Positions 16,101 to 25,294 of a DNA stretch of 64,000 nt are shown piece after piece. Numbering within the stretch: position 1 is the stretch's first letter; each line of letters starts with the position of its first letter. The stretch spans positions 124,001-188,000 of the forward strand of contig JACKCF010000004.1 of the NCBI GenBank assembly GCA_020634165.1, given 5' to 3'. The DNA is from Anaerolineaceae bacterium (lineage in GTDB: Bacteria > Chloroflexota > Anaerolineae > Aggregatilineales > Phototrophicaceae). The notes below the pieces were generated by a model. It worked only from the letters and a program-made list of their open reading frames with translations, had not been told where the DNA came from and searched no databases. The position numbers and the translations under genes were made by a program.

Positions 16101-17852
16101 ATGGCGGAACCCAAACTGACAACGCAAACGCGCATGATCCGCGATTTGCAGAAGTGCCAGTTACTTGCAGCAGACATCACCGAATCACTAAAAAACCAGA
16201 AGGCGATCCTCAAGCAACGGGGGATGAACTTGCCGCCGATGGTCATGACCACGCTGGATTCTATCAGCAAGGACCTGGCCGGACTGGCTGAACGTTTCGT
16301 CGAGGAACAGGCAGAACTGCGCCAACTGCGTGCGCTGGCAGACATGTCGACCCAGCTTAACAGCGAATTGGATGTCGATACGGTTTTGCAGCGGACAATG
16401 GACGTCGTGATTACGCTGACGCGAGCTGAGCGCGGCTACCTCATCCTGCTGAACAAAGAGACCAGGCAACTCGTCTTCCGCATCATTCGTGAGGAAATTC
16501 TCATTGGGCAGACGCCCCCAGGGGCAACGCCAGAAGTCAGCACCAGCATCATCAAGGAAGTGGTCACCACTCGCCAGCCGCTGCTGGCTGATAATGCTTA
16601 TCAGGACGAGCGGCTAATGAATAACAACAGCATCGCCAACCTGACGATGCGGTCCGTATTGTGTGTACCCCTGCTGTATCGAGATGATATTCTGGGCGTT
16701 GTTTATGTTGATAACCGCCTGCAATCCGGCGTCTTTACCAATCGTGAACTTAATACGCTGACAGCCTTCGCCAATACAGCAGCCGTCGCCATCTCTAACG
16801 CGCGGTTGTTCGAGCGGATTCAATTGCTGCTGGGCGAGATTACGCGCGTCAAAGATTTGATGGACAGCGTCTTCGCCTCGATTGCCAGCGGTATCATCGC
16901 CACCAATTCCGAAGACCTGATGACGACCATTAACCGGGCCGCAGCGCAAATGCTCGAATTTCAGGCAGAGAATTTCATCGGGCAGCCCATGAGCAACTTG
17001 CTGCCGCGCATTACCGCCAACATCGACCAGGCGCTGATGCAAATCCGCGAAGCGGGTACTGCCCAACAGATTGAAGGTGAAATCGAAACGTCACAAGGTC
17101 GGCGCGCGTTAAACATCAAGCTTAACCCGCTGCGTGATGCGGAAGAAACCACGCGCGGCGTCGCGGTGGTCGTCGATGACGTGACCGACCTGCGCGAACA
17201 GGAGCAGCAAATCCGCATCACAAAGACATATCTGCCACCACAGATGGTCGATAACATCCATGAGATCAGCAATATTTCGCTGGGTGGTGAGCGGCGCATT
17301 GTGACCTGCCTGTTTGTAGAAGCGCGTTCTTTCGACAGCCTGAAACACGTCAGCCCGCGCGAAATGCTCGACATCCTCAATCATTATCTGACTGCGGCGA
17401 CGGATTGCATTCATGGCAATGGCGGCATTGTCGATAAATACACGGGTAACGAAGTCATGGCATTGTTCAACACGCGCCTGAACCCCGCAGAGGATCATGC
17501 TGACAGGGCACTGGCGTGTGCCATGGACATGCATCGGGCTTTCATCGACCTGTATGAAAAAGAAGGCATCCACCCGGAAGTGCTGCCCTATCGCGCCGGT
17601 ATGCATACCGGTGTCGCGACATTGGGCAATGTTGGCAGCCCCAGCCGCCGCGACTTCACCGCGATTGGCGATACGATCAACACAGCCAAGCGCCTGGAAG
17701 AAAATGCCGCTATGGGCCAGATTATCGCCAGTGAGGCGACCTGCGAGTTACTCACGACCCGCGATGGATTAAACTTCAACGCATTAGGGACAATCCAGGT
17801 GAAGGGTCGGCATCAGGGTATTGAAATTTACGAGGTGTCTGCGACTGATTAG
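16101..17852 (+). CDS. GAF-PAS-class III nucleotide cyclase paralogue A (C2-like half-site)
   Basis: A 583-residue cytosolic signalling protein: N-terminal helical region (1-75), GAF sensor (about 85-240), PAS (about 250-365), and class III cyclase homology domain (about 395-580). In the cyclase domain both metal-binding Asp positions are changed. The first is Glu407 (LFVEARSF) and the second is Asn450 (DKYTGNEVM). The substrate-side residues are kept: Lys446, Thr520 (DFTAIGDT), Asn527 and Arg531 (INTAKRLE), and Lys568 (QVKGR). This is the pattern of the C2 half of mammalian adenylyl cyclase, which gives base and transition-state contacts but not metal. The Lys/Thr pair is the adenine-selecting pair of class IIIb enzymes. 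It probably pairs with the next gene, 46 bases downstream. A homodimer should be inactive or weak. Confidence 0.9.
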   Translation: MAEPKLTTQTRMIRDLQKCQLLAADITESLKNQKAILKQRGMNLPPMVMTTLDSISKDLAGLAERFVEEQAELRQLRALADMSTQLNSELDVDTVLQRTMDVVITLTRAERGYLILLNKETRQLVFRIIREEILIGQTPPGATPEVSTSIIKEVVTTRQPLLADNAYQDERLMNNNSIANLTMRSVLCVPLLYRDDILGVVYVDNRLQSGVFTNRELNTLTAFANTAAVAISNARLFERIQLLLGEITRVKDLMDSVFASIASGIIATNSEDLMTTINRAAAQMLEFQAENFIGQPMSNLLPRITANIDQALMQIREAGTAQQIEGEIETSQGRRALNIKLNPLRDAEETTRGVAVVVDDVTDLREQEQQIRITKTYLPPQMVDNIHEISNISLGGERRIVTCLFVEARSFDSLKHVSPREMLDILNHYLTAATDCIHGNGGIVDKYTGNEVMALFNTRLNPAEDHADRALACAMDMHRAFIDLYEKEGIHPEVLPYRAGMHTGVATLGNVGSPSRRDFTAIGDTINTAKRLEENAAMGQIIASEATCELLTTRDGLNFNALGTIQVKGRHQGIEIYEVSATD

Positions 17853-17898
17853 AGTGCCAGCCCTCTTCATTACGTTGCAATTGAGGTCATGAGTTTTT

Positions 17899-19704
17899 AT
17901 GGATAATTTACCCGATCAAAATAAACAGCCAGAAGGGCTGAGTAAGCTCACCCAAAAAGTTGAGGACGTGACGCAGCTACTGCGGACCCAACGCGACCTC
18001 TTAAAACAGCGGGGAATGAGTTTGCCATCGGGATCACTGGATAATTTGCGCACGCTCAAAGCGCAGGTTGATGATCTTAACCGGACCATGATTGATAATC
18101 TAGTCGAGTTGAGGTCGTTGCGCGCACTGGCAGAAACAAGCGCGTTGATTAATTCCTCGCTCAGTACAGACGAGGTACTCAATCAGGTGATGGATACCGT
18201 CATCGCCCTGACACGTGCAGAACGCGGGTATATCGCCCTTAAGAATAAGCAGACAGGTGATCTGGAATTTCGTATTGCACGCGGCATGGACCAGGCACAG
18301 CTTGATAACAGTCAAGGCCTGATCGTCAGTAAGACGATTGTGCGGGATGTCGCTGAAAAAGGTGAAGCCATCCTGACAGATAATGCCGCCGCAGACCAAC
18401 GCTATAATTCCAGCCAGAGTATCGCCGGATACAATCTGCGCAGCATCGTCGCTGTGCCGCTGAAGGTGCGCGATGAGGTCATTGGCGTGGCTTACTGCGA
18501 TAACCGCTTTATGCCGGGTGTCTTCCGTGAGCAGGAATTGGACGTCCTGCAAGCATTTGCCGATCAGGCCGCTGTCGCCATTGAAAATGCCCAACTATTT
18601 GAAGCCTCTCGCATTCGTCTAGCAGAAGTCACTGATATTCGCGACCGGATGCGCAATCTGTTCAGTTCAATTGCCAACGGTGTGATCACGGTCGATCATG
18701 ATAATCAGGTGCTGATCGTCAATTCAGCGATGCGCTCTATCCTCAATCTGGCAGATGATGCAGTAGTAGAAGATCAACCGCTGGATGCTTTACTGCCGAT
18801 GCTGCCGGAGCACTTCACTGAGAATCTGATGCTGGCACATGAAGAAGGTCAGCAATCGCGGATTGAACTGACGCTGGAAGTGTCTGGTCAGGGAACACGC
18901 TACTGGACGGTCGCACTCAGCCCATTACGTGATGCCAACAGCGAAAATTCCGGCGTAACCATCGTGGTCAGTGATATGACCGAGCAAAAACGTCTGGCTT
19001 CGCAACTGGCGGAAGTCAAGCTGTTCCTGCCATCGGCCCTGTTCGATCACTTCCGCGATGCCAGCTCGATTGATATGCGACCGCAGGAGCGTGAGATCAC
19101 CTGCATGTTCGCTGATGTACGAGGGTTTACCACCTTCAGCGAAGAACTTGAACCTGAGGACCTCATGCAGGCGATTAATAAATATCTGAGTCTGGCCAGC
19201 GATGCTATTGGTCTGTTCGAGGGCATCACCGATAAATATCTGGGCGATGCTGTCACCGGACTATGGAACACGCAGTTCAATCCGCAGGATGACCATGTGG
19301 TCCGGGCCGTGAGTGCCGCCCTGCAACTGCGCCTGGACCTGATCGCCCAACATGAAGTGTTACCGGAAAATGAGCGCCTGTACTATGGTATTGGCCTGCA
19401 CGTCGGTCCGGCTGTGATCGGCAACGTCGGGTCGCCGGATCGCAAAGAATTGGCCGCATTGGGCGAAGCCTACGACATCAGCAAATATTTGCAGGAGCAG
19501 GCCGCTGAAGGCGAAATCATCATCAGCCAGGCTGTTTATGATGAAGTCAGCGATGTATTTGAATGCGAGCCGACTGACATTGTACGCAGGCCAAAACCCG
19601 CCTATGACGATGTTGTGATGTACAGGGTCATCAAGCGTAAGAAAGGCACGGGTTCGCTGTTCATCGACGACGAACTGCGTGACCTTCTCGGCGATATTAG
19701 CTAG
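17899..19704 (+). CDS. GAF-PAS-class III nucleotide cyclase paralogue B (C1-like half-site)
   Basis: A 601-residue paralogue of the preceding gene with the same order: helical start containing LLKQRGMSLP (compare ILKQRGMNLP upstream), GAF (about 75-235), PAS (about 250-365) and cyclase domain (about 397-577). Here the metal ligands are intact: Asp406 (FADVRGFT) and Asp450 (DKYLGDAV). The transition-state residues are lost. Asn becomes Asp526 and Arg becomes Tyr530 (GEAYDISKYL), the Thr becomes Ala519, and the VKG lysine segment is absent (VRRPKPAYDD). This is the C1 half of the split-site pattern and complements paralogue A exactly. A 25-residue charged tail follows the cyclase fold. The GAF and PAS domains may sense a small ligand or redox state, but no cofactor residue was identified. 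Confidence 0.9.
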   Translation: MDNLPDQNKQPEGLSKLTQKVEDVTQLLRTQRDLLKQRGMSLPSGSLDNLRTLKAQVDDLNRTMIDNLVELRSLRALAETSALINSSLSTDEVLNQVMDTVIALTRAERGYIALKNKQTGDLEFRIARGMDQAQLDNSQGLIVSKTIVRDVAEKGEAILTDNAAADQRYNSSQSIAGYNLRSIVAVPLKVRDEVIGVAYCDNRFMPGVFREQELDVLQAFADQAAVAIENAQLFEASRIRLAEVTDIRDRMRNLFSSIANGVITVDHDNQVLIVNSAMRSILNLADDAVVEDQPLDALLPMLPEHFTENLMLAHEEGQQSRIELTLEVSGQGTRYWTVALSPLRDANSENSGVTIVVSDMTEQKRLASQLAEVKLFLPSALFDHFRDASSIDMRPQEREITCMFADVRGFTTFSEELEPEDLMQAINKYLSLASDAIGLFEGITDKYLGDAVTGLWNTQFNPQDDHVVRAVSAALQLRLDLIAQHEVLPENERLYYGIGLHVGPAVIGNVGSPDRKELAALGEAYDISKYLQEQAAEGEIIISQAVYDEVSDVFECEPTDIVRRPKPAYDDVVMYRVIKRKKGTGSLFIDDELRDLLGDIS

Positions 19705-19713
19705 CGCAGACAA

Positions 19714-20526
19714 TCACCAGTATTTGCGCACACTCGTCAGTACATCCACCATCTGCTGATGAACATGGCCGTTGCTTGCTAAGTAGCGGCCCTGTGGTTT
19801 ATTCTGCGGGTCGGGTTCGCCAGCGTAATCCGTCACGTTACCCCCGGCCTCTGTAACCAACAACATGCCAGCCAATGTATCCCAGGGATTGAGGCTGCGT
19901 TCCCAGTAGCCATCAGTGCGTCCGGCAGCGATATGGCCCATGTCCAATGCGGCACTACCTAAGCGTCGCAAGCCCCGCACCTGGGGAGCAAATGCCGACC
20001 ATTCCGCCTGATTGTTGTCTGGGTTGGTCTTGCGATCATAGGGAAAACCGCTGACGACAATACACTCGCTGAGGTCCGTGCGGGCTGCAACCTGGATCGG
20101 CTGGCCATTGAGGGTCGCTCCCTGGCCTTTGACAGCCACATAAAGCTCATTCATAACTGGCGCATAAAGCACACCGACCAGCGGTTGACGGTCAGGCGTC
20201 GTCAGGGCGATGCTGGTACACCAGTAATGCAGGCGATGGGCATAGTTGGTTGTGCCATCGATGGGGTCCACATACCAGTGATATTCGGCTGCGGCGATAT
20301 CGGCACCCTGGCCACCACCCTCTTCGCCATGAATATAGTGTTCAGGAAAATGTTGGCTGATTTGGTCCACAATCACGACTTCGGTGGCTTTATCGCCTTC
20401 AGTCACGATGTCGTTGACGTTGGCTTTGGTATCAAAGACGAGCGGACGCTTGAAATAGTCGAGGGCGGTTTTGCCCGCTTCCCTGGCGATATCGATAGCA
20501 ACATCGCGAAATGCTGATAAATCCAT
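19714..20526 (-). CDS. suhB: Inositol-1-monophosphatase family protein
   Basis: Mg2+-dependent phosphatase of the inositol monophosphatase / SuhB family, 270 residues. All metal-site motifs are seen: GEEGG (Glu68), YVDPIDGTTNY (Asp87, Asp90) and LNPWDTLAGMLLVTEAGG (about 210-227). It could release inositol, act on another sugar phosphate, or serve in 3'-phosphoadenosine recycling, and the sequence does not separate these. Its stop lies 9 bases from that of cyclase paralogue B, with which it converges. The ATG at 20526 is the natural family start. Confidence 0.9.
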   Translation of the reverse strand: MDLSAFRDVAIDIAREAGKTALDYFKRPLVFDTKANVNDIVTEGDKATEVVIVDQISQHFPEHYIHGEEGGGQGADIAAAEYHWYVDPIDGTTNYAHRLHYWCTSIALTTPDRQPLVGVLYAPVMNELYVAVKGQGATLNGQPIQVAARTDLSECIVVSGFPYDRKTNPDNNQAEWSAFAPQVRGLRRLGSAALDMGHIAAGRTDGYWERSLNPWDTLAGMLLVTEAGGNVTDYAGEPDPQNKPQGRYLASNGHVHQQMVDVLTSVRKYW

Positions 20527-20605
20527 TGGTTGGGCTTTCTGTGTGGCATAAGTCGACAGGCATTAAGTGTAACGCAGGGATTGACAGCAGTCATCAGTTG
20601 GTATG

Positions 20606-22786
20606 CTACCGGTCGATTGTGAGGGTCGTCGGCAAAATGGCCAGATTATCCCGCTGCGGCCAATCCACAGGCAGGCGACTTACGGTATCCAGATCGTACC
20701 AGCCGAGGCGTATCTGGTACTCGCCAAGAGTTAGGTCATCCGGCAATGGCAATTGGCGGGAATCAGGAACGTGTATGCCGTCCTGCCACAACCAGTATGG
20801 GATACCTGCCAACGCGCCATCCCACTGTGTCACAAACTGACCATCCGCGTCATATAGTTGGACAGTCAGCACCATGTCTTTTTCTGGTTGGCCCTGCATC
20901 TCCCAGGCGAGGTTGAGCGTGATTGTATCGTCTGGATTCGCATGGGTTGGATTGACATCGAAGCTGGTTAGCGAGATTAAATCGCCGAATTGGGCAGACG
21001 CTTCTTGATCGAACTTTGGGCCTTCATAGCGTGGATCAACGAGCAGGGCTGCACCTTCCAGAATGCCATTACCGATAGTGAAGTCAAGCCATTCGGCGTT
21101 GTCTACATCGTACCAGTGCAGTTGGAGCATTAACGCCCTGGGTGGAAGCGGCTCATCGGATTCCTCAACAGGTACGTTCATCGTGGCACGATAGATCAAA
21201 TCGCCATCCAGACTATCTGTTGGGGCCATGCCGGGGAAAACATCTATCTGCCCCATAACCGCATTAGATAGGCTATCGACCAGGGTCGCGCTCAGAGCTG
21301 GATTTACCAAGCTATTGCCGTGCAAATACAGGTCGAAGGTCAGTGTTTCACCTGGCTGGATAGTCTGCGAATGCAGTTCGATACCTATCATCGTCAAAGC
21401 ATCAAGCTGCCAATCCGTAGGCGTCGCTGTCGCAGGCACGGATTCGACAACCAGCAACGTGCGATAGTGGGACGGGAGATCGATTGCCAGCACGATGGCA
21501 CTGCTAATGAAAAAGGCCAAGATCGCCAGTGTGCCACTCAGAAATGGCAGTCGCGCTAATCCCCAGGCAATGAAAATCGAGATAGCGGCAATCGCAGGCA
21601 TCAGCAGACGACCATAGGAAATATCGACATTCACTGTGCCAATCGCAACCAGGGCAATGACGATAACCATTGTGGTAATAAGTAAGCCAGCATCCCATTT
21701 GCCGAGATATATTCGCCTGCGGAAAAATGCTCCCAGAATGGCCAATCCGACTATCGCTGCACTGACAGTATAAAACCAATCTGGAGCAAAGATTGGCTCG
21801 TGTTTGTAGCCGACCATCATCCAGAACGACAGCGCCAGCCGTTGCAGTTCCCCTGTTAGCGAAGTCGCGACAACATCAAAATCGCGGCCCCACATGGCAG
21901 CAGTTGCGTCTAGGGCCAGTGGATCACCGTATAGCTGCCAATTGCGCAGGTACCACCATCCGGCCAATACAGCGAACATCAGCAGCGCAATGGAGACAGT
22001 TCGCAAAGCCCGACCAAATGTGAGCCATTTATTGAGGACAGCAATCGCCAAAGCCATCAATACCACCGCCCACAGTGCCGCTCCCGTCAATTTACTGAGG
22101 GCCGCCCCTGCCAGAATCAGGCTGATGAGGTTGTCGTCCTGCCAGTTCAATCGGCGGCGACGGAGCAGGCGCACACTCCACAACATGCCCGCGCTGAACA
22201 ACATCACCACCAGTGGGTCATTGCTGACGCTGCTATGGATGCTAATAAAAGTCGGGATGGCAGCGGAAAAGCCCATTGCCAACAATGCCACATTACGGTT
22301 ATGGGTCACGATATGGGCCATTTTGTAAATCAGGCTGAGCGTCAGCAGGCCGAGAGCGATGTTGAACCAGCGCGCCACTTTGAGCGCGAGCAAAATCTGG
22401 CCAAGGGGTGGTTGAGGGCTATGCAGCCACTTGTTGGGATTGTTGGCGGTGACGCCACGTGTGAAGATGAGATCGTTGGTGCGCAGATAGGTGGCCAGAT
22501 CGCTGCGGTCAAAACCGTTGATGAACAGCGCGGCACTCAGGTAGTACAGCGGCGGATGATGAGCATGATTGTTCCAACGTTCGAGGGCGGAATCGGCATC
22601 GTTGAGGGCATCACGTGGGAGAATACGCGGCAAAACGCCCCGTTCTGCGATGGTATTAGCATAGAGAAAATGCTCGGCTTCATCGGAATTTTCAAAAGCA
22701 GGGACGACCTGAGCTGTATGCAGCGCCAGTCCGAGAAAGCACAGCAGAATACACAGCGGAGGCGCGTATTTAGCCAGCCAGGACAT
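20606..22786 (-). CDS. GT-C fold membrane glycosyltransferase (ArnT/PMT-like)
   Basis: A 726-residue protein that probably moves a sugar from a polyprenyl-phosphate donor to an extracytoplasmic acceptor. The first membrane helix is followed by FENSDEAEHFLYAN with the acidic catalytic-type motif (Asp/Glu at about 35-38). About ten to twelve membrane helices run to about residue 425, and a soluble extracytoplasmic C-terminal part made of beta-rich segments fills 430-726. That C-terminal part has two similar jelly-roll-like stretches (LYLHGNSLVNPALSATLVDS and LNLAWEMQGQPEKDMVLTVQ), suggesting a repeated domain. The ATG at 22786 overlaps the end of the upstream SGNH gene by 17 bases, so the two are translationally linked. 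Confidence 0.8.
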   Translation of the reverse strand: MSWLAKYAPPLCILLCFLGLALHTAQVVPAFENSDEAEHFLYANTIAERGVLPRILPRDALNDADSALERWNNHAHHPPLYYLSAALFINGFDRSDLATYLRTNDLIFTRGVTANNPNKWLHSPQPPLGQILLALKVARWFNIALGLLTLSLIYKMAHIVTHNRNVALLAMGFSAAIPTFISIHSSVSNDPLVVMLFSAGMLWSVRLLRRRRLNWQDDNLISLILAGAALSKLTGAALWAVVLMALAIAVLNKWLTFGRALRTVSIALLMFAVLAGWWYLRNWQLYGDPLALDATAAMWGRDFDVVATSLTGELQRLALSFWMMVGYKHEPIFAPDWFYTVSAAIVGLAILGAFFRRRIYLGKWDAGLLITTMVIVIALVAIGTVNVDISYGRLLMPAIAAISIFIAWGLARLPFLSGTLAILAFFISSAIVLAIDLPSHYRTLLVVESVPATATPTDWQLDALTMIGIELHSQTIQPGETLTFDLYLHGNSLVNPALSATLVDSLSNAVMGQIDVFPGMAPTDSLDGDLIYRATMNVPVEESDEPLPPRALMLQLHWYDVDNAEWLDFTIGNGILEGAALLVDPRYEGPKFDQEASAQFGDLISLTSFDVNPTHANPDDTITLNLAWEMQGQPEKDMVLTVQLYDADGQFVTQWDGALAGIPYWLWQDGIHVPDSRQLPLPDDLTLGEYQIRLGWYDLDTVSRLPVDWPQRDNLAILPTTLTIDR

Positions 22787-24140
22787 CACGCCACAACTGG
22801 TAGAGAATTTGCAGTGCGCCTAGATTGCGCTGAACATAACCATAGTGCAAGAATCCCTCAGTGAAGTTAGCCGCATAGCCAAAACCATCATCGGGTGCTG
22901 AGGGATGGATACCATCTGCACTCAGGCCACTATCTGGCAGACCCACCATCGCGCCGTAGTAATCCCAGACAGGGATACCATAGCGATTAGCTGTGGAACG
23001 CACGACGCTGTTGATACCGCCGACGTTATAGCCACTTCGGGGCGGAATCGTGCTCAGTACAGGATTAATGCCCTGGCCAATGGTAATCTGGATGATCTGG
23101 TCGAGGTTGGCCGCGTACTGATCCAGACTGAGCAGCGCCACATCATTGCTGCCAAACATGATGAGTGCAACCGAAGGCCGCACAGTACGATATTCACAGG
23201 CGAGAGGCGATTCCCCGGCCTGACAGCGGTTGGCATCGGCCAAAGCGGGATTAAGCACATCGGCAGTGGTCCAACCGTAATTAGCGGCAATCGGCTGATG
23301 CAGGAAAGAATTGTCGCCACTACTGAAGAAACTGATGGCATCCTGCAACTGACCGTATGCGCCCAGGTTGTAGGCGCCGTGCCCAATCGGATACAGGAAC
23401 AAGTCCGAGGCCGTGATGCTATCGCCGACGCGAGAGAAATTGTTGGGATTATTGCCCAGTTGGCGTCCGCGCTGATAGATGGCGGCAACACCTCGTGGCA
23501 GTGGTCCGCTGGGGGCCGATGCATTACTGGTGGCTGTCGTTCCGGTTTCGGAACTGCGGTCTATATAGCGTGCAGATACCCACCCTACCTGGCCATTGGG
23601 TGTCTGGACATTCAACCAACCACCGCTTTCACCGAGGATTGTCAAAGGCGTGCCGGCTGGTAATAGGCCAATGCGGCTGCCGTTGATGGCATCACGCAGA
23701 TTGAGGCCACCATAGGCGCTGGCTGATACAGAAGCGTCAGCACTGAAATTTTCGGGAACGGTGATTGCTTCCTGCGGCTGAGATTCTTCCGGCTGTGCTT
23801 CGCTCTCGGCTGAGGGGCTGGCACCCTCTATAGGAATCTGCCAGATTTCCACATCGAGATTGAAGTATCCCGCAGCAGCCCACCCTAGCTGACCATCCGG
23901 CATCTGTACCTGGAACCAGATATTATCACGTGTACGAGTGAGAATCAGCACAGGCGTCCTGCCCGGAAGTTCGCCAATGATGCTGGCGTCAGCATCCGGC
24001 GCTGAACGTACATTGAGACCTTCCCACATGTTGATGACGCTGGCGTTAGTATCCTGCGCAAAAATTGGCTGCACCACAACAGCAAACAGCAGCAAGCACA
24101 ATCCAACCATCAATTGAAGGAAACGCAGTCGTTTGAGCAT
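22770..24140 (-). CDS. Secreted SGNH/GDSL hydrolase with two SH3b domains
   Basis: A 456-residue exported protein. A signal peptide (1-29, LLLFAVVVQPIFAQ) is followed by an SH3b domain (about 34-95, LNVRSAPDADASIIGELP), a Ser/Pro/Glu linker, a second SH3b domain (about 143-193, GLNLRDAINGSRIGLLPAG), and an SGNH-hydrolase domain. The catalytic blocks are block I VGDSITAS (Ser241), block III MFGSNDV, and block V SADGIHPS with the Asp and His. SH3b domains usually bind peptidoglycan, so this may be a cell-wall-attached deacylase acting on polysaccharide or peptidoglycan acyl groups. It is upstream of the GT-C gene in the same operon, which suggests a shared role in surface glycan. Confidence 0.85.
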   Translation of the reverse strand: MLKRLRFLQLMVGLCLLLFAVVVQPIFAQDTNASVINMWEGLNVRSAPDADASIIGELPGRTPVLILTRTRDNIWFQVQMPDGQLGWAAAGYFNLDVEIWQIPIEGASPSAESEAQPEESQPQEAITVPENFSADASVSASAYGGLNLRDAINGSRIGLLPAGTPLTILGESGGWLNVQTPNGQVGWVSARYIDRSSETGTTATSNASAPSGPLPRGVAAIYQRGRQLGNNPNNFSRVGDSITASDLFLYPIGHGAYNLGAYGQLQDAISFFSSGDNSFLHQPIAANYGWTTADVLNPALADANRCQAGESPLACEYRTVRPSVALIMFGSNDVALLSLDQYAANLDQIIQITIGQGINPVLSTIPPRSGYNVGGINSVVRSTANRYGIPVWDYYGAMVGLPDSGLSADGIHPSAPDDGFGYAANFTEGFLHYGYVQRNLGALQILYQLWRDVLAG

Positions 24141-24229
24141 AGGAACGCCTTAGCGATCAGCGGCCAAATCCGCACAAAATGTACATCAAACACAGGGATA
24201 GGGCTATGCTCAAGTGGTACTGGGTAGCG

Positions 24230-25153
24230 CTAAATCAGCTTGCGCGGACGTGGCAGTTCATCCATGCGGCTGACATCCGTCACACAGACGACGCCGGACA
24301 TGGCAAAAGCCAGAATGCCCTTCGCATGGACTGTCAGAGCGCGGGCGATGGTATCCAGTGGCGGCAAATCCGCCAGGAGTTGAATTTGTGTGGCATCAGC
24401 GACGAGGTCGATGGCGAATTTCTGGTGCGTCGGCAGCAAGCTATCACCATGATAAACACGAATCACGCCCGATTCGGCATCACTGGTGGCGAGCATACCG
24501 CCGTTCGGGGAACTCGCAATACGGGCGACGATATAGTGCGTTGGCTGGCTCTTGCGCACTTTGCCGCTGGAATCGGTCAGGATGAGCTGGTGGCCATCCG
24601 AGACGAAAATATTGCCGCCCCCGCGCGATACCACCACCGAAGGGCGACGAAGGCTGTCCAGGTTCAGGCCAATGTCGAAGGCTCCCAGGCGCATATCCTG
24701 CTGATAAATGTGGAGCTTACCAGTTTCATCCAGCGCGACGATCATGCCTAATGCGCGGTCGAGATCGACCGAGACGAATTGTTTGGCCGCGCCAGGGTCA
24801 AGTTTAACTTCACGGTCGTCTGTCTGGACATAGAGTTCATTGTCATACACACGATACAAACGCAGCTTACCATCGTCAGTGGTGTAGATGGTGGTGCTGT
24901 TGACCTGAATGACGGGTAAATAGGTGCTTTCATCAGGGCCTTTGAGGCTGGTGACGAACTGCATCCAGGCATCGCTGCTGCGATCCCCATTAGGAACAGC
25001 CGGAATATTGGCATCGCCCAGCCTGGTCCCGCTGTCGAGATCGTAGTATTCAACCCGATCAGGACGTGACCATGCTGCCAGAACCGGATTTTTACCGGGA
25101 AGGATATTCAGGTAGTTGACAGCTTGTGCTGTGAGATGAATGCGCCAGGTCAT
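24230..25153 (-). CDS. Beta-propeller-like protein of unknown function
   Basis: A 307-residue soluble protein made mostly of short beta strands with repeated patterns such as YYDLDSGTRLGD, LRLYRVYDNELYVQ, LHIYQQDMRLGAFD and IRVYHGDSLLPTH. These look like blades of a WD40/YVTN-type propeller with degenerate repeats. No signal peptide is present from the ATG at 25153. A longer frame from GTG 25255 is rejected because a minus-strand TATACT and three TTGGGATA repeats lie inside it. There is no recognised catalytic motif, and it probably acts as a binding or scaffold protein. Confidence 0.55.
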   Translation of the reverse strand: MTWRIHLTAQAVNYLNILPGKNPVLAAWSRPDRVEYYDLDSGTRLGDANIPAVPNGDRSSDAWMQFVTSLKGPDESTYLPVIQVNSTTIYTTDDGKLRLYRVYDNELYVQTDDREVKLDPGAAKQFVSVDLDRALGMIVALDETGKLHIYQQDMRLGAFDIGLNLDSLRRPSVVVSRGGGNIFVSDGHQLILTDSSGKVRKSQPTHYIVARIASSPNGGMLATSDAESGVIRVYHGDSLLPTHQKFAIDLVADATQIQLLADLPPLDTIARALTVHAKGILAFAMSGVVCVTDVSRMDELPRPRKLI

Positions 25154-25159
25154 GTTAAA

Positions 25160-25188
25160 TTGGGATATAGTTGGGATAATTTGGGATA
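25160..25188 (-). repeat. Three TTGGGATA direct repeats at a start of transcription
   Basis: TTGGGATA occurs at 25160-25167, 25171-25178 and 25181-25188, spaced 11 and 10 bases, i.e. about one helical turn. They lie directly downstream of the minus-strand -10 box and just before the start codon of the propeller gene. The arrangement suits cooperative binding of a repressor. Confidence 0.5.
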
Positions 25189-25194
25189 ATAGTA

Positions 25195-25200
25195 AGTATA
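25195..25200 (-). promoter_or_regulatory. -10 box upstream of the propeller gene
   Basis: TATACT on the minus strand, which would start transcription near 25188 at the edge of the TTGGGATA repeats. The -35 is poor. Confidence 0.4.
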
Positions 25201-25294
25201 GCAAGGTTTTTGGGAAAGAGCGATAAGGTCCTGTTAAGGAACGACTTTTGCCCACTATCCATGCGAAAAAGAAGCGCTTTTTTGTGGTTGAATA

